Positions 13,428-26,100 of a DNA stretch of 64,000 nucleotides are shown here, one piece after another. The notes beneath the pieces were generated by a model that did no database searches, was not told the origin of the DNA, and worked only from the letters and a program-made list of their open reading frames with translations. The stretch is taken from positions 12,152,001 through 12,216,000 of the forward strand of contig CM082588.2 in assembly GCA_040954595.2 (NCBI GenBank), read 5' to 3'. How positions within the stretch are numbered: the first letter of the stretch is position 1; each line of letters opens with the position of its first letter. Made by a program: the position numbers and the translations under genes. This DNA comes from Balanoglossus misakiensis (taxonomy: Eukaryota > Hemichordata).

Positions 13428-16400
13428 CATCATAAATGGAATTCAAAGAAACGTCACGTAACAGGATATGTATAGTTTCAAGGCTTTGTTTTGGAATAAC
13501 GAATTCTCTACAAGATTTAAGTGGAACAGTCACAGAATGAAAACAAATATGGAAAGAGTTATGTCGGAATGTTGTAAGGGATAGATTAATATTGCAAATA
13601 ATTTAATTTCTTACATCATAAATGGAATTCAAAGAATGGTCACATAAGGGCCATGTTTTACTAAAAAGACTTATGTATAGTTTCAAGGCTTTGTTTTGGA
13701 ATAACGAATTCTCTCCAAGATTTAAGTTGAACAGTTACAGAATGAAAACAAATATTCAAATAGTTATGCCAGAATGTTGTAAGGGATAGATTAATATTGC
13801 AAATAATTTAATTTCTTACATCATAAATGGAATTCAAAGAATGGTCACATAACGGGCCATGTTTTACAAAAAGACTTTTGTATAGTTTCAAGGCTTTGTT
13901 TTGGAATAACGAATTCTCTACAGGATTTAAGTGGAACAGTCACAGAATGAAAACAAATATGGAAAGAGTTATGCTGGAATGTTGTAAGGGATAGATTAAT
14001 ATTGCAAATAATTTAATTTCTTACATCATAAAATGAATTCAAAGAATGGTCACATAACAGGATATGTTTTACTAAAAAGACTTATGTAAAGTTACAAGGC
14101 TTTGTTTTGGAATAACGAATTCACTACAAGATTTAAGTGGAACAGTCACAGAATGAAAACAAATATGGAAAGAGTTATGCTGGAATGTTATAAGGGATAG
14201 ATTAATATTGCAAATAAGTTAATTTCTTACATCATAAAATAAATTCAAAGAATGGTCACATAACAGAATATGTTTTACTAAAAAGACTTATGTTATAGTT
14301 TCAAGGCTTTGTTTTGGAATAAAGAATTCTCTCCAAGATTTAAGTTGAACAGTTACAGAATGAAAACAAATATTCAAATAGTTATGCCAGAATGTTGTAA
14401 GGGATAGATTAATATTGCAAATAATTTAATTTCTTACATCATAAATGGAATTCGAAGAAACGTCACGTAACAGGATATGTATAGTTTCAAGGCTTTGTTT
14501 TGGAATAACGAATTCTCTACAAGATTTAAGTGGAACAGTCACAGAATGAAAACAAATATGGAAAGAGTTATGTCGGAATGTTGTAAGGGATAGATTAATA
14601 TTGCAAATAATTTAATTTCTTACATCATAAATGGAATTCAAAGAATGGTCACATAACGGGCCATGTTTTACAAAAAGACTTTTGTATAGTTTCAAGGCTT
14701 TGTTTTGGAATAACGAATTCTCTCCAAGATTTAAGTGGAACAGTCACAGAATGAAAACAAATATGGAAAGAGTTATGCTGGAATGTTATAAGGGATAGAT
14801 TAATATTGCAAATAATTTAATTTCTTACATCATAAAATAAATTCAAAGAATGGTCACATAACAGGATATGTTTTACTAAAAAGACTTATGTTATAGTTTC
14901 AAGGCTTTGTTTTGGAATAACGAATTCTCTCCAAGATTTAAGTTGAACAGTTACAGAATGAAAACAAATATTCAAATAGTTATGCCAGAATGTTGTAAGG
15001 GATAGATTAATATTGCAAATAATTTAATTTCTTACATCATAAATGGAATTCAAAGAAACGTCACGTAACAGGATATGTATAGTTTCAAGGCTTTGTTTTG
15101 GAATAACGAATTCTCTACAAGATTTAAGTGGAACAGTCACAGAATGAAAACAAATATGGAAAGAGTTATGTCGGAATGTTGTAAGGGATAGATTAATATT
15201 GCAAATAATTTAATTTCTTACATCATAAATGGAATTCAAAGAATGGTCACATAAGGGCCATGTTTTACTAAAAAGACTTATGTATAGTTTCAAGGCTTTG
15301 TTTTGGAATAACGAATTCTCTCCAAGATTTAAGTTGAACAGTTACAGAATGAAAACAAATATTCAAATAGTTATGCCAGAATGTTGTAAGGGATAGATTA
15401 ATATTGCAAATAATTTAATTTCTTACATCATAAATGGAATTCAAAGAATGGTCACATAACGGGCCATGTTTTACAAAAAGACTTTTGTATAGTTTCAAGG
15501 CTTTGTTTTGGAATAACGAATTCTCTACAGGATTTAAGTGGAACAGTCACAGAATGAAAACAAATATGGAAAGAGTTATGCTGGAATGTTGTAAGGGATA
15601 GATTAATATTGCAAATAATTTAATTTCTTACATCATAAAATGAATTCAAAGAATGGTCACATAACAGGATATGTTTTACTAAAAAGACTTATGTAAAGTT
15701 ACAAGGCTTTGTTTTGGAATAACGAATTCACTACAAGATTTAAGTGGAACAGTCACAGAATGAAAACAAATATGGAAAGAGTTATGCTGGAATGTTATAA
15801 GGGATAGATTAATATTGCAAATAAGTTAATTTCTTACATCATAAAATAAATTCAAAGAATGGTCACATAACAGGATATGTTTTACTAAAAAGACTTATGT
15901 TATAGTTTCAAGGCTTTGTTTTGGAATAAAGAATTCTCTCCAAGATTTAAGTTGAACAGTTACAGAATGAAAACAAATATTCAAATAGTTATGCCAGAAT
16001 GTTGTAAGGGATAGATTAATATTGCAAATAATTTAATTTCTTACATCATAAATGGAATTCAAAGAAACGTCACGTAACAGGATATGTATAGTTTCAAGGC
16101 TTTGTTTTGGAATAACGAATTCTCTACAAGATTTAAGTGGAACAGTCACAGAATGAAAACAAATATGGAAAGAGTTATGTCGGAATGTTGTAAGGGATAG
16201 ATTAATATTGCAAATAATTTAATTTCTTACATCATAAATGGAATTCAAAGAATGGTCACATAAGGGCCATGTTTTACTAAAAAGACTTATGTATAGTTTC
16301 AAGGCTTTGTTTTGGAATAACGAATTCTCTCCAAGATTTAAGTTGAACAGTTACAGAATGAAAACAAATATTCAAATAGTTATGCCAGAATGTTGTAAGG

Positions 16401-17650
16401 GATAGATTAATATTGCAAATAATTTAATTTCTTACATCATAAATGGAATTCAAAGAATGGTCACATAACGGGCCATGTTTTACAAAAAGACTTTTGTATA
16501 GTTTCAAGGCTTTGTTTTGGAATAACGAATTCTCTACAGGATTTAAGTGGAACAGTCACAGAATGAAAACAAATATGGAAAGAGTTATGCTGGAATGTTG
16601 TAAGGGATAGATTAATATTGCAAATAATTTAATTTCTTACATCATAAAATGAATTCAAAGAATGGTCACATAACAGGATATGTTTTACTAAAAAGACTTA
16701 TGTAAAGTTACAAGGCTTTGTTTTGGAATAACGAATTCACTACAAGATTTAAGTGGAACAGTCACAGAATGAAAACAAATATGGAAAGAGTTATGCTGGA
16801 ATGTTATAAGGGATAGATTAATATTGCAAATAAGTTAATTTCTTACATCATAAAATAAATTCAAAGAATGGTCACATAACAGGATATGTTTTACTAAAAA
16901 GACTTATGTTATAGTTTCAAGGCTTTGTTTTGGAATAAAGAATTCTCTCCAAGATTTAAGTTGAACAGTTACAGAATGAAAACAAATATTCAAATAGTTA
17001 TGCCAGAATGTTGTAAGGGATAGATTAATATTGCAAATAATTTAATTTCTTACATCATAAATGGAATTCGAAGAAACGTCACGTAACAGGATATGTATAG
17101 TTTCAAGGCTTTGTTTTGGAATAACGAATTCTCTACAAGATTTAAGTGGAACAGTCACAGAATGAAAACAAATATGGAAAGAGTTATGTCGGAATGTTGT
17201 AAGGGATAGATTAATATTGCAAATAATTTAATTTCTTACATCATAAATGGAATTCAAAGAATGGTCACATAACGGGCCATGTTTTACAAAAAGACTTTTG
17301 TATAGTTTCAAGGCTTTGTTTTGGAATAACGAATTCTCTCCAAGATTTAAGTGGAACAGTCACAGAATGAAAACAAATATGGAAAGAGTTATGCTGGAAT
17401 GTTATAAGGGATAGATTAATATTGCAAATAATTTAATTTCTTACATCATAAAATAAATTCAAAGAATGGTCACATAACAGGATATGTTTTACTAAAAAGA
17501 CTTATGTTATAGTTTGAAGGCTTTGTTTTGGAATAACGAATTCTCTACAAGATTTAAGTGGAACAGTCACAGAATGAAAACAAATATGGAAAGAGTTATG
17601 CCGGAATGTTGTAAGGAATAGATTAATATTGCAAATAATTTAATTTCTTA
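13428..17650 (+). repeat. Satellite zone 4: alternating 1009-bp and 598-bp higher-order units
   Basis: Counted from CATCATAAA words, the zone reads as unit A (1009 bp, five monomers) at 13428, 15035 and 16044, and unit B (598 bp, three monomers) at 14437 and 17053. The order is A-B-A-A-B. A carries the private words ATAAGGGCCATG, ATGTAAAGTTACAAGG and AATTCACTACAAG. B carries CTCCAAGATTTAAGTGGAAC on a TTTTGTATAG monomer. A copies are nearly identical, which indicates very recent amplification. Confidence 0.85.
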
Positions 17651-20600
17651 CATCATAAATGGAATTCAAAGAAACGCCACGTAACAGGATATGTATCGTT
17701 TCAAGGCTTTGTTTTGGAATAACGAATTCTCTACAAGATTTAAGTGGAATAGTCACAGAATGAAAACAAATATGGAAAGAGTTATGTCGGTATGTTGTAA
17801 GGGATAGATTAATATTGCAAATAATTTAATTTCTTACATCATAAATGGAATTCAAAGAATGGTCACATAACGGGCCATGTTTTACTAAAAAGACTTATGT
17901 ATAGTTTCAAGGCTTTGTTTTGGAATAACGAATTCTCTCCAAGATTTAAGTTGAACAGTTACAGAATGAAAACAAATATTCAAATAGTTATGCCAGAATG
18001 TTGTAAGGGATAGATTAATATTGCAAATAATTTAATTTCTTACATCATAAATGGAATTCAAAGAATGGTCACATAACGGGCCATGTTTTACAAAAAGACT
18101 TTTGTATAGTTTCAAGGCTTTGTTTTGGAATAACGAATTCTCTACAGGATTTAAGTGGAACAGTCACAGAATGAAAACAAATATGGAAAGAGTTATGCTG
18201 GAATGTTGTAAGGGATAGATTAATATTGCAAATAATTTAATTTCTTACATCATAAAATGAATTCAAAGAATGGTCACATAACAGGATATGTTTTACTAAA
18301 AAGACTTATGTATAGTTACAAGGCTTTGTTTTGGAATAACGAATTCTCTACAAGATTTAAGTGGAACAGTCACAGAATGAAAACAAATATGGAAAGAGTT
18401 ATGCTGGAATGTTATAAGGGATTGATTAATATTGCAAATAATTTAATTTCTTACATCATAAAATGAATTCAAAGAATGGTCACATAACGGGCCATGTTTT
18501 ACTAAAAAGACTTATGTTATAGATTCAAGGCTTTGTTTTGGAATAACGAATTCTCTACAAGATTTAAGTGGAACAGTCACAGAATGAAAACAAATATGGA
18601 AAGAGTTATGCCGGAATGTTGTAAGGGATAGATTAATATTGCAAAAAATTTAATTTCTTACATCATAAATGGAATTCAAAGACAGGTCACGTAACAGGAT
18701 ATGTATAGTTTCAAGCCTTTGTTTTGGAGTAACGAATTCTCTACAAGATTTAAGTGGAACAGTCACAGAATGGAAACAAATATGGAAAGAGTTATGCTGA
18801 AATGTTGTAAGGGATAGATTAATATTGCATACAATTTAATTTCTTACATCATAAATGGAATTAAAATAATGGTCACATAACAGGATATGTTTTACTAAAA
18901 AGACTTATGTATAGGTTCAATAATTTGTGTTGAAATACCAAATTCTCTACAAGATTTAAGTGGAACAGTCACAGAATGAAAACAAATATTCAAATAGTTA
19001 TGCCAGAATGTTGTAAGGGATAGATTAATATTGCAAATAATTTAATTTCTTACATCATAAATGGAATTCAAAGAATGGTCACATAACGGGCCATGTTTTA
19101 CAAAAAGACTTTTGTATAGTATCAAGGCTTTGTTTTGGAATAACGAATTCTCTCCAAGATTTAAGTGGAACAGTCACAGAATGAAAACAAATATGGAAAG
19201 AGTTATGCTGGAATGTTATAAGGGATAGATTAATATTGCAAATAATTTAATTTCTTACATCATAAAATAAATTCAAAGAATGGTCACATAACAGGATATG
19301 TTTTACTAAAAAGACTTATGTTATAGTTTCAAGGCTTTGTTTTGGAATAACGAATTCTCTACAAGATTTAAGTGGAACAGTCACAGAATGAAAACAAATA
19401 TGGAAAGAGTTATGCCGGAATGTTGTAAGGAATAGATTAATATTGCAAATAATTTAATTTCTTACATCATAAATGGAATTCAAAGAAACGTCACGTAACA
19501 AGATATGTATCGTTTCAAGGCTTTGTTTTGGAATAACGAATTCTCTACAAGATTTAAGTGGAACAGTCACAGAATGAAAACAAATATGGAAAGAGTTATG
19601 TTGGTATGTTGTAAGGGATAGATTAATATTGCAAATAATTTAATTTCTTACATCATAAATGGAATTCAAAGAATGGTCACATAACGGGCCATGTTTTACT
19701 AAAAAGACTTATGTATAGTTTCAAGGCTTTGTTTTGGAATAACGAATTCTCTCCAAGATTTAAGTTGAACAGTTACAGAATGAAAACAAATATTCAAATA
19801 GTTATGCCAGAATGTTGTAAGGGATAGATTAATATTGCAAATAATTTAATTTCTTACATCATAAATGGAATTCAAAGAATGGTCACATAACGGGCCATGT
19901 TTTACAAAAAGACTTTTGTATAGTATCAAGGCTTTGTTTTGGAATAACGAATTCTCTCCAAGATTTAAGTGGAACAGTCACAGAATGAAAACAAATATGG
20001 AAAGAGTTATGCTGGAATGTTATAAGGGATAGATTAATATTGCAAATAATTTAATTTCTTACATCATAAAATAAATTCAAAGAATGGTCACATAACAGGA
20101 TATGTTTTACTAAAAAGACTTATGTTATAGTTTCAAGGCTTTGTTTTGGAATAACGAATTCTCTACAAGATTTAAGTGGAACAGTCACAGAATGAAAACA
20201 AATATGGAAAGAGTTATGCCGGAATGTTGTAAGGAATAGATTAATATTGCAAATAATTTAATTTCTTACATCATAAATGGAATTCAAAGAAACGTCACGT
20301 AACAAGATATGTATCGTTTCAAGGCTTTGTTTTGGAATAACGAATTCTCTACAAGATTTAAGTGGAACAGTCACAGAATGAAAACAAATATGGAAAGAGT
20401 TATGTTGGTATGTTGTAAGGGATAGATTAATATTGCAAATAATTTTATTTCTTACATCATAAATGGAATTCAAAGAATGGTCACATAACGGGCCATGTTT
20501 TACTAAAAAGACTTATGTATAGTTTCAAGGCTTTGTTTTGGAATAACGAATTCTCTCCAAGATTTAAGTTGAACAGTTACAGAATGAAAACAAATATTCA

Positions 20601-22269
20601 AATAGTTATGCCAGAATGTTGTAAGGGATAGATTAATATTGCAAATAATTTAATTTCTTACATCATAAATGGAATTCAAAGAATGGTCACATAACGGGCC
20701 ATGTTTTACAAAAAGACTTTTGTATAGTTTCAAGGCTTTGTTTTGGAATAACGAATTCTCTACAAGATTTAAGTGGAACAGTCACAGAATGAAAACAAAT
20801 ATGGAAAGAGTTATGCTGGAATGTTATAAGGGATAGATTAATATTGCAAATAATTTAATTTCTTACATCATAAAATGAATTCAAAGAATGGTCACATAAC
20901 AGGATATGTTTTACTAAAAAGACTTATGTTATAGTTTCAAGGCTTTGTTTTGGAATAACGAATTCTCTACAAGATTTAAGTGGAACAGTCACAGAATGAA
21001 AACAAATATGGAAAGAGTTATGCCGGAATGTTGTAAGGAATAGATTAATATTGCAAATAATTTAATTTCTTACATCATAAATGGAATTCAAAGAAACGTC
21101 ACGTAACAAGATATGTATCGTTTCAAGGCTTTGTTTTGGAATAACGAATTCTCTACAAGATTTAAGTGGAACAGTCACAGAATGAAAACAAATATGGAAA
21201 GAGTTATGTTGGTATGTTGTAAGGGATAGATTAATATTGCAAATAATTTAATTTCTTACATCATAAATGGAATTCAAAGAATGGTCACATAACGGGCCAT
21301 GTTTTACTAAAAAGACTTTTGTATAGTTTCAAGGCTTTGTTTTGGAATAACGAATTCTCTACAAGATTTAAGTGGAACAGTCACAGAATGAAAACAAATA
21401 TGGAAAGAGTTATGCTGGAATGTTATAAGGGATAGATTAATATTGCAAATAATTTAATTTCTTACATCATAAAATGAATTCAAAGAATGGTCACATAACG
21501 GGCCATGTTTTACTAAAAAGACTTATGTTATAGATTCAAGGCTTTGTTTTGGAATAACGAATTCTCTACAAGATTTAAGTGGAACAGTCACAGAATGAAA
21601 ACAAATATGGAAAGAGTTATGCCGGAATGTTGTAAGGGATAGATTAATATTGCAAAAAATTTAATTTCTTACATCATAAATGGAATTCAAAGACAGGTCA
21701 CGTAACAGGATATGTATAGTTTCAAGCCTTTGTTTTGGAGTAACGAATTCTCTACAAGATTTAAGTGGAACAGTCACAGAATGGAAACAAATATGGAAAG
21801 AGTTATGCTGAAATGTTGTAAGGGATAGATTAATATTGCATACAATTTAATTTCTTACATCATAAATGGAATTAAAATAATGGTCACATAACAGGATATG
21901 TTTTACTAAAAAGACTTATGTATAGGTTCAATAATTTGTGTTGAAATACCAAATTCTCTACAAGATTTAAGTGGAACAGTCACAGAATGAAAACAAATAT
22001 AGAAAGAGTTATGCCTGAATGTTGTAAGGGATAGATTAATATTGCAAATAATTTAATTTCTTATATCATAAATGGAATTCAAAGAATGGTCACATAACGG
22101 GCCATGTTTTACTAAAAAGACTTATGTATAGTTTCAAGGCTTTGTTTTGGAATAACGAATTCTCTCCAAGATTTAAGTTGAACAGTTACAGAATGAAAAC
22201 AAATATTCAAATAGTTATGCCAGAATGTTGTAAGGGATAGATTAATATTGCAAATAATTTAATTTCTTA
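17651..22269 (+). repeat. Satellite zone 5: 804-bp higher-order repeat, left flank of the retrotransposon
   Basis: An 804-bp unit of four monomers (186 + about 206 + 205 + 207) starts at 19465, 20269 and 21073, marked by ACAAGATATGTATCG. The segments from about 18461 and from about 21471 are also related at an offset of 3011 bp, marked by GACAGGTCACG and AATTAAAATAATGG. The zone ends at the retrotransposon target site. Confidence 0.85.
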
Positions 22270-22274
22270 CATCA
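22270..22274 (+). repeat. Left target-site duplication CATCA of the BEL/Pao element
   Basis: The five bases CATCA directly precede the TG end of the left LTR and recur directly after the CA end of the right LTR at 29685-29689. CATCA is part of the satellite word TTACATCATAAATGG, so the host sequence reads on normally if element plus one copy is removed. A 5-bp duplication suits BEL/Pao integrases. Confidence 0.92.
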
Positions 22275-22821
22275 TGTAACTGCAACCTACAGGCACTTCC
22301 TTTGCAGTCCGTTCACTGAGGGAGGCGACTCTTCCAAGTTTACGGGTCCCGTTAGCCTATGCGATGTGGCTCACCTTGTAGGTCAAATCGAGGTCATCTG
22401 TCGCTGCGTCACCGCCTCGACAGCCATATACGTGTATACAAAGTCACTACAGTCCAAGTTATGCGAATTCAAGATGCTGTCCGCATCCTTTAATGTCGCC
22501 GGAAAATACTGTAACAACCAACACGTCAAAACGAATACATCCACAAACTGCCTACTGAAAATAGATCCGCAATAGATCAGTCAACTGTCGACATCTACAC
22601 CCGAACGGTGGCTCATAGCATCACAAACAGAACCGTAAAACTTTTGTGTTTTTGGGTCGCCATTCCTCAGGCCTCGTTTTCAATCCAGAATGACCTCAGA
22701 GTAAGCATGAAAGGTCACGAAAGGCGCCCTCTCTGGCAGAAACAAACAAATCTTGAATTTGCCCTCACAGCAAACAGAGGGTGGCAAAAACACTAAAATA
22801 AGGAGAGGTTTGGCGTCTACA
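22275..22821 (-). repeat. 3' LTR of the BEL/Pao element
   Basis: 547 bp, starting TGTAACTGC and ending GGCGTCTACA on the plus strand, with TGTA/TACA inverted ends. It matches the other LTR base for base by eye except at one site (CTACTGAAA here, CTACCGAAA there). In element orientation it should supply the poly(A) region. I see no AATAAA; an ATTAAA lies on the minus strand near 22490 but its use is unproven. Confidence 0.95.
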
Positions 22822-22837
22822 TACCGGCCCCCAATTG
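22822..22837 (-). promoter_or_regulatory. Probable polypurine tract at the 3' LTR
   Basis: Directly upstream of the 3' LTR in element orientation the minus strand reads ATTGGGGGCCGGTA then TGTAGACG (the LTR). The G-rich run is where the plus-strand primer is expected. It is short and interrupted by CC, so the exact primer cannot be fixed from sequence. Confidence 0.55.
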
Positions 22838-23140
22838 TCAATAACGTTCAATGTGACAATTTTCTCGTATTCATACACAAAGACGCCATAATCAATACTC
22901 GTCGCAAAATGCAAATGTGAATGTTCCTCACTTTCTAGCAAATTGTTCTGTAATGAAGCGTCTCTCACAATGTTCAAGTGTCTCTAAAGTCTAGAGTTGA
23001 ATGCAGAGTTCACCAATAACCTGTAAAACAACTGATTCAACATACAAATGGAAACTGTTTTCAAACGAATAAAGACGTGATACATCAAAGCATTGTCCCT
23101 AATCTCTGACTATGCTCATTTGGATGATCAAATGTCCTAT
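22838..23140 (-). other. 3' non-coding region of the BEL/Pao element
   Basis: About 300 bp between the gag-pol TAG and the polypurine tract. I see no long frame, no env-like signal or membrane segment, and no conserved domain. A 70-codon minus-strand frame crosses from here into the LTR but has no supporting feature. Confidence 0.7.
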
Positions 23141-26100
23141 CTAATCTACTTCTAACAATAAACAGAGTTTGTCAATGGGTCGCTCCAACACCGTGGATCT
23201 TGTCTTCAACTTCACACGTCGCACTAATCCTTTGCTGTCTGGCATGACTTCAATCACTCTTCCCATTGGCCACGAACACCTCGGTGAACTTTCATCTACC
23301 ATCAGCACGACATCCCCTACGGCTAGGTTTGGTTTTGGCTTCAACCACTTTTGTCGTTCCTGCAATGTCGGTAGGTATTCTTTGATCCAACGCTTCCAAA
23401 ACAAATCAGCCATATACTGCACCTGTCTCCATCTCCGACGCGTATATAGGTCACTCTTTTCTGTCAAACTGGGTGACAAACTGGATCCTTTCATGGTCAA
23501 TAACATACTAGGTGTGAGCACCTCCAAATCTCCCACATCATCCGATGGTGTAGTGATAGGTCTGCTGTTGATTATATGCTCCACTTCACAAAGAAGCGTT
23601 TCCAAACCTTCATCATCTAGTAGTTGCTCCTTTGCTATGGCTTGCAACAACTGCCTCACTGTACGTATTTGGCGTTCCCACACACCACCAAAGTGTGATC
23701 CAGCAGGGGGATTGAAAATCCAATCAATGCCCCTTCTCAACAAGAATCCATGAATCTTGTCTTGGTTCCAATTGTCTATTTCTCGCTTCAGCTCTCGTTG
23801 GGCTCCGACAAGGTTAGTACCATTATCAGACCGTATTTCTTTTACACTACCTCTTCTGGCAATGAATCTACGCAAAGCGTTGATACAGGAATCTGTGTCA
23901 AGACTGTCTGCTTTCTCTAGGTGTACTGCCCGTGAACTCAAACAAGTAAACATTACACCGTATCTCTTCACCACACTGCGTCCGCGCTTGATCTCTATCG
24001 GTCCAAAATAATCAACACCTACTCTACTGAAGGGCGGTTCACCTGGTGTCAGACGATCGACCGGTAAATCAGCCATCTTCTGTTCCCCAGGTTTTGCTCT
24101 GAAACGACGGCACGCAACACACTTGTTGATCAGCTCCCTTGCTGCCGAGTTCGCGCCCACCATCCAGTACCACTCTCTCAACCGCGCCAGCATACTGTTT
24201 CTTCCCATGTGTCCTATACTCTCGTGGATATCGCGTAGTATCAGCTTAGATACATGTGTACCCTTTGGAATGATCAGTGGGTGTTTCATGTCCTCTGGCA
24301 ACGCTGCTCGACTGATTCTTCCTCCAACTCTCAGCAAACCACCATCTCCGATCACCGGATCCAATTTATAGATGGGGCTGTTGCGTTTCACTCCATTTCC
24401 ATCCACGTTGCTTCCCTTCAACATAGAAATCTCCTCCGGAAATGCATCCTGCTGCACGAATTTGATGATTGCATGTTCGGCCCGTTTAAGATCCTGAACA
24501 CTGATCTGCCTAGACTGCATACACAGATGGGCTTCGCCTATCTTCCCTGCGGTCTTGCTCTTGCTCTTGTCTATCAACATCTGCTTGACTCTCAGGACAT
24601 GTGCTACAGCTTTTTTCAAAGCGTACCAGCTGGAATAGTGATCCAGTAACTTGCATACTGTGTTTCTTGACTCATCTACATCACACACCTTTACTGCTGC
24701 AACTCTCTTGACCTCTGGGTCATCGCTCAGCAACTCATCAGAGTGATTAGCTTCTGGGTTCTCAAACCACTCAAGCTCCGGTTTTGATAGAAATTTGGGT
24801 CCATTCATCCAGCGCTCATTCTTCAGGAACTTGTCAACTGGCTGTCCGCGTGAGCATTCGTCTGCTGGATTCTGGCTAGACTCAATATAGTGCCACTGCC
24901 TAGGTTCAGATCCTTCCCTGATCAAAGTTACCCGGTTGGCAACATAGGTATGGAACCTTGCCGTTTCATTGTTGATATAGCGTAGAACAGTCATGCTATC
25001 CGTCCAGAAGAATGTGTCGTCGACTTGCACATCCAACTCTCCTTTCAGGCTCCTATCCACTCGTACTGCTAATGTTGCAGCCGCCAATTCCATCCGTGGA
25101 ACTGTAATCTGCTTCAATGGGGCGACGCGCGTCTTACTCAACAGTAAAGCACAATGTACATCCCCATGCCCATTCACCATGCGTAGGTATGAAACGGTGC
25201 CATAGCCTAGCTCACTGGCATCTGAGAAGTGATGAAGTTGGACAGATACTGCTTCTCCAAATCCATCTGGCTTCAGACATCGGTTCACAAAGCAGTTTTC
25301 TTCTAACTTTGGCAAGTCGTTCATCCACTTCTCCCACCGTTTCTGTAGTTTAACTGGCATCTTTTCGTCCCAGTCTAGTTTCTGTTTGCATAAGTCCTGC
25401 AGAATGATCTTCGCAGGCAGAATCGCTGGTGCTGCCAAGCCTAATGGATCAAACACAGAACTCACAATCGACAAAATTCCTCTTCTCGTAGCAGGTTTGT
25501 CTTTCATCGTGATGTTGAACCCAAATCTGTCCGATTCAACATCCCACTGCATACCAAGTGCTCTCTCTATTGGCAAGCTATCTTGGTCCAAATCTAAGTC
25601 TTTGATTTCTTTCGCTCTTTCTTCTTCTGGAATGGACTCCAGCACTGATCGACGGTTGCTAACCCATTTGGTTAGACGAAAACCTCCTCGGCTACACGCA
25701 CTACGAAGGTTCTTTGACAGACCTCTGCCTGTTTCTTCTGTCGGCACCGACTTTAGCATGTCATCCACATAAAAGTCTTTCTTGATTGTATTGACGACAT
25801 GTTCCTCATGGTGCTCTGCACAGTCATCGGCTGTTTTCTTCAGAGCATAGTTGGCGCAACTAGGCGACGAAGTTGCTCCAAATATGTGTACTTTCATCCG
25901 GTATTCTTCTGGAGGATTGCTTGTATCCCCATCCGTCCACCACAGAAAGCGTTGAAAGTCACAACTTGCTTTCGGTACAGCTACCTGCGAAAACATGGAC
26001 TCCACATCCGCCATCATTGCTACCGGCTCTTGACGGAAGCGCGTCAGAACTCCTAACAATGAGTTAGTGAGATCAGGGCCCTGCATAAGTTCTTTGTTCA

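Noticed and set aside
20258-20473. Minus-strand frames of 61-71 codons in the satellite (also 30086, 33573, 34814)
   Set aside because: Antisense readings of the same monomers; their identity reflects copied repeats, not selection on a protein.
22765-22977. 70-codon minus-strand frame after gag-pol, considered as an env or accessory gene
   Set aside because: Too short, crosses into the LTR, and shows no signal peptide, membrane segment or domain.
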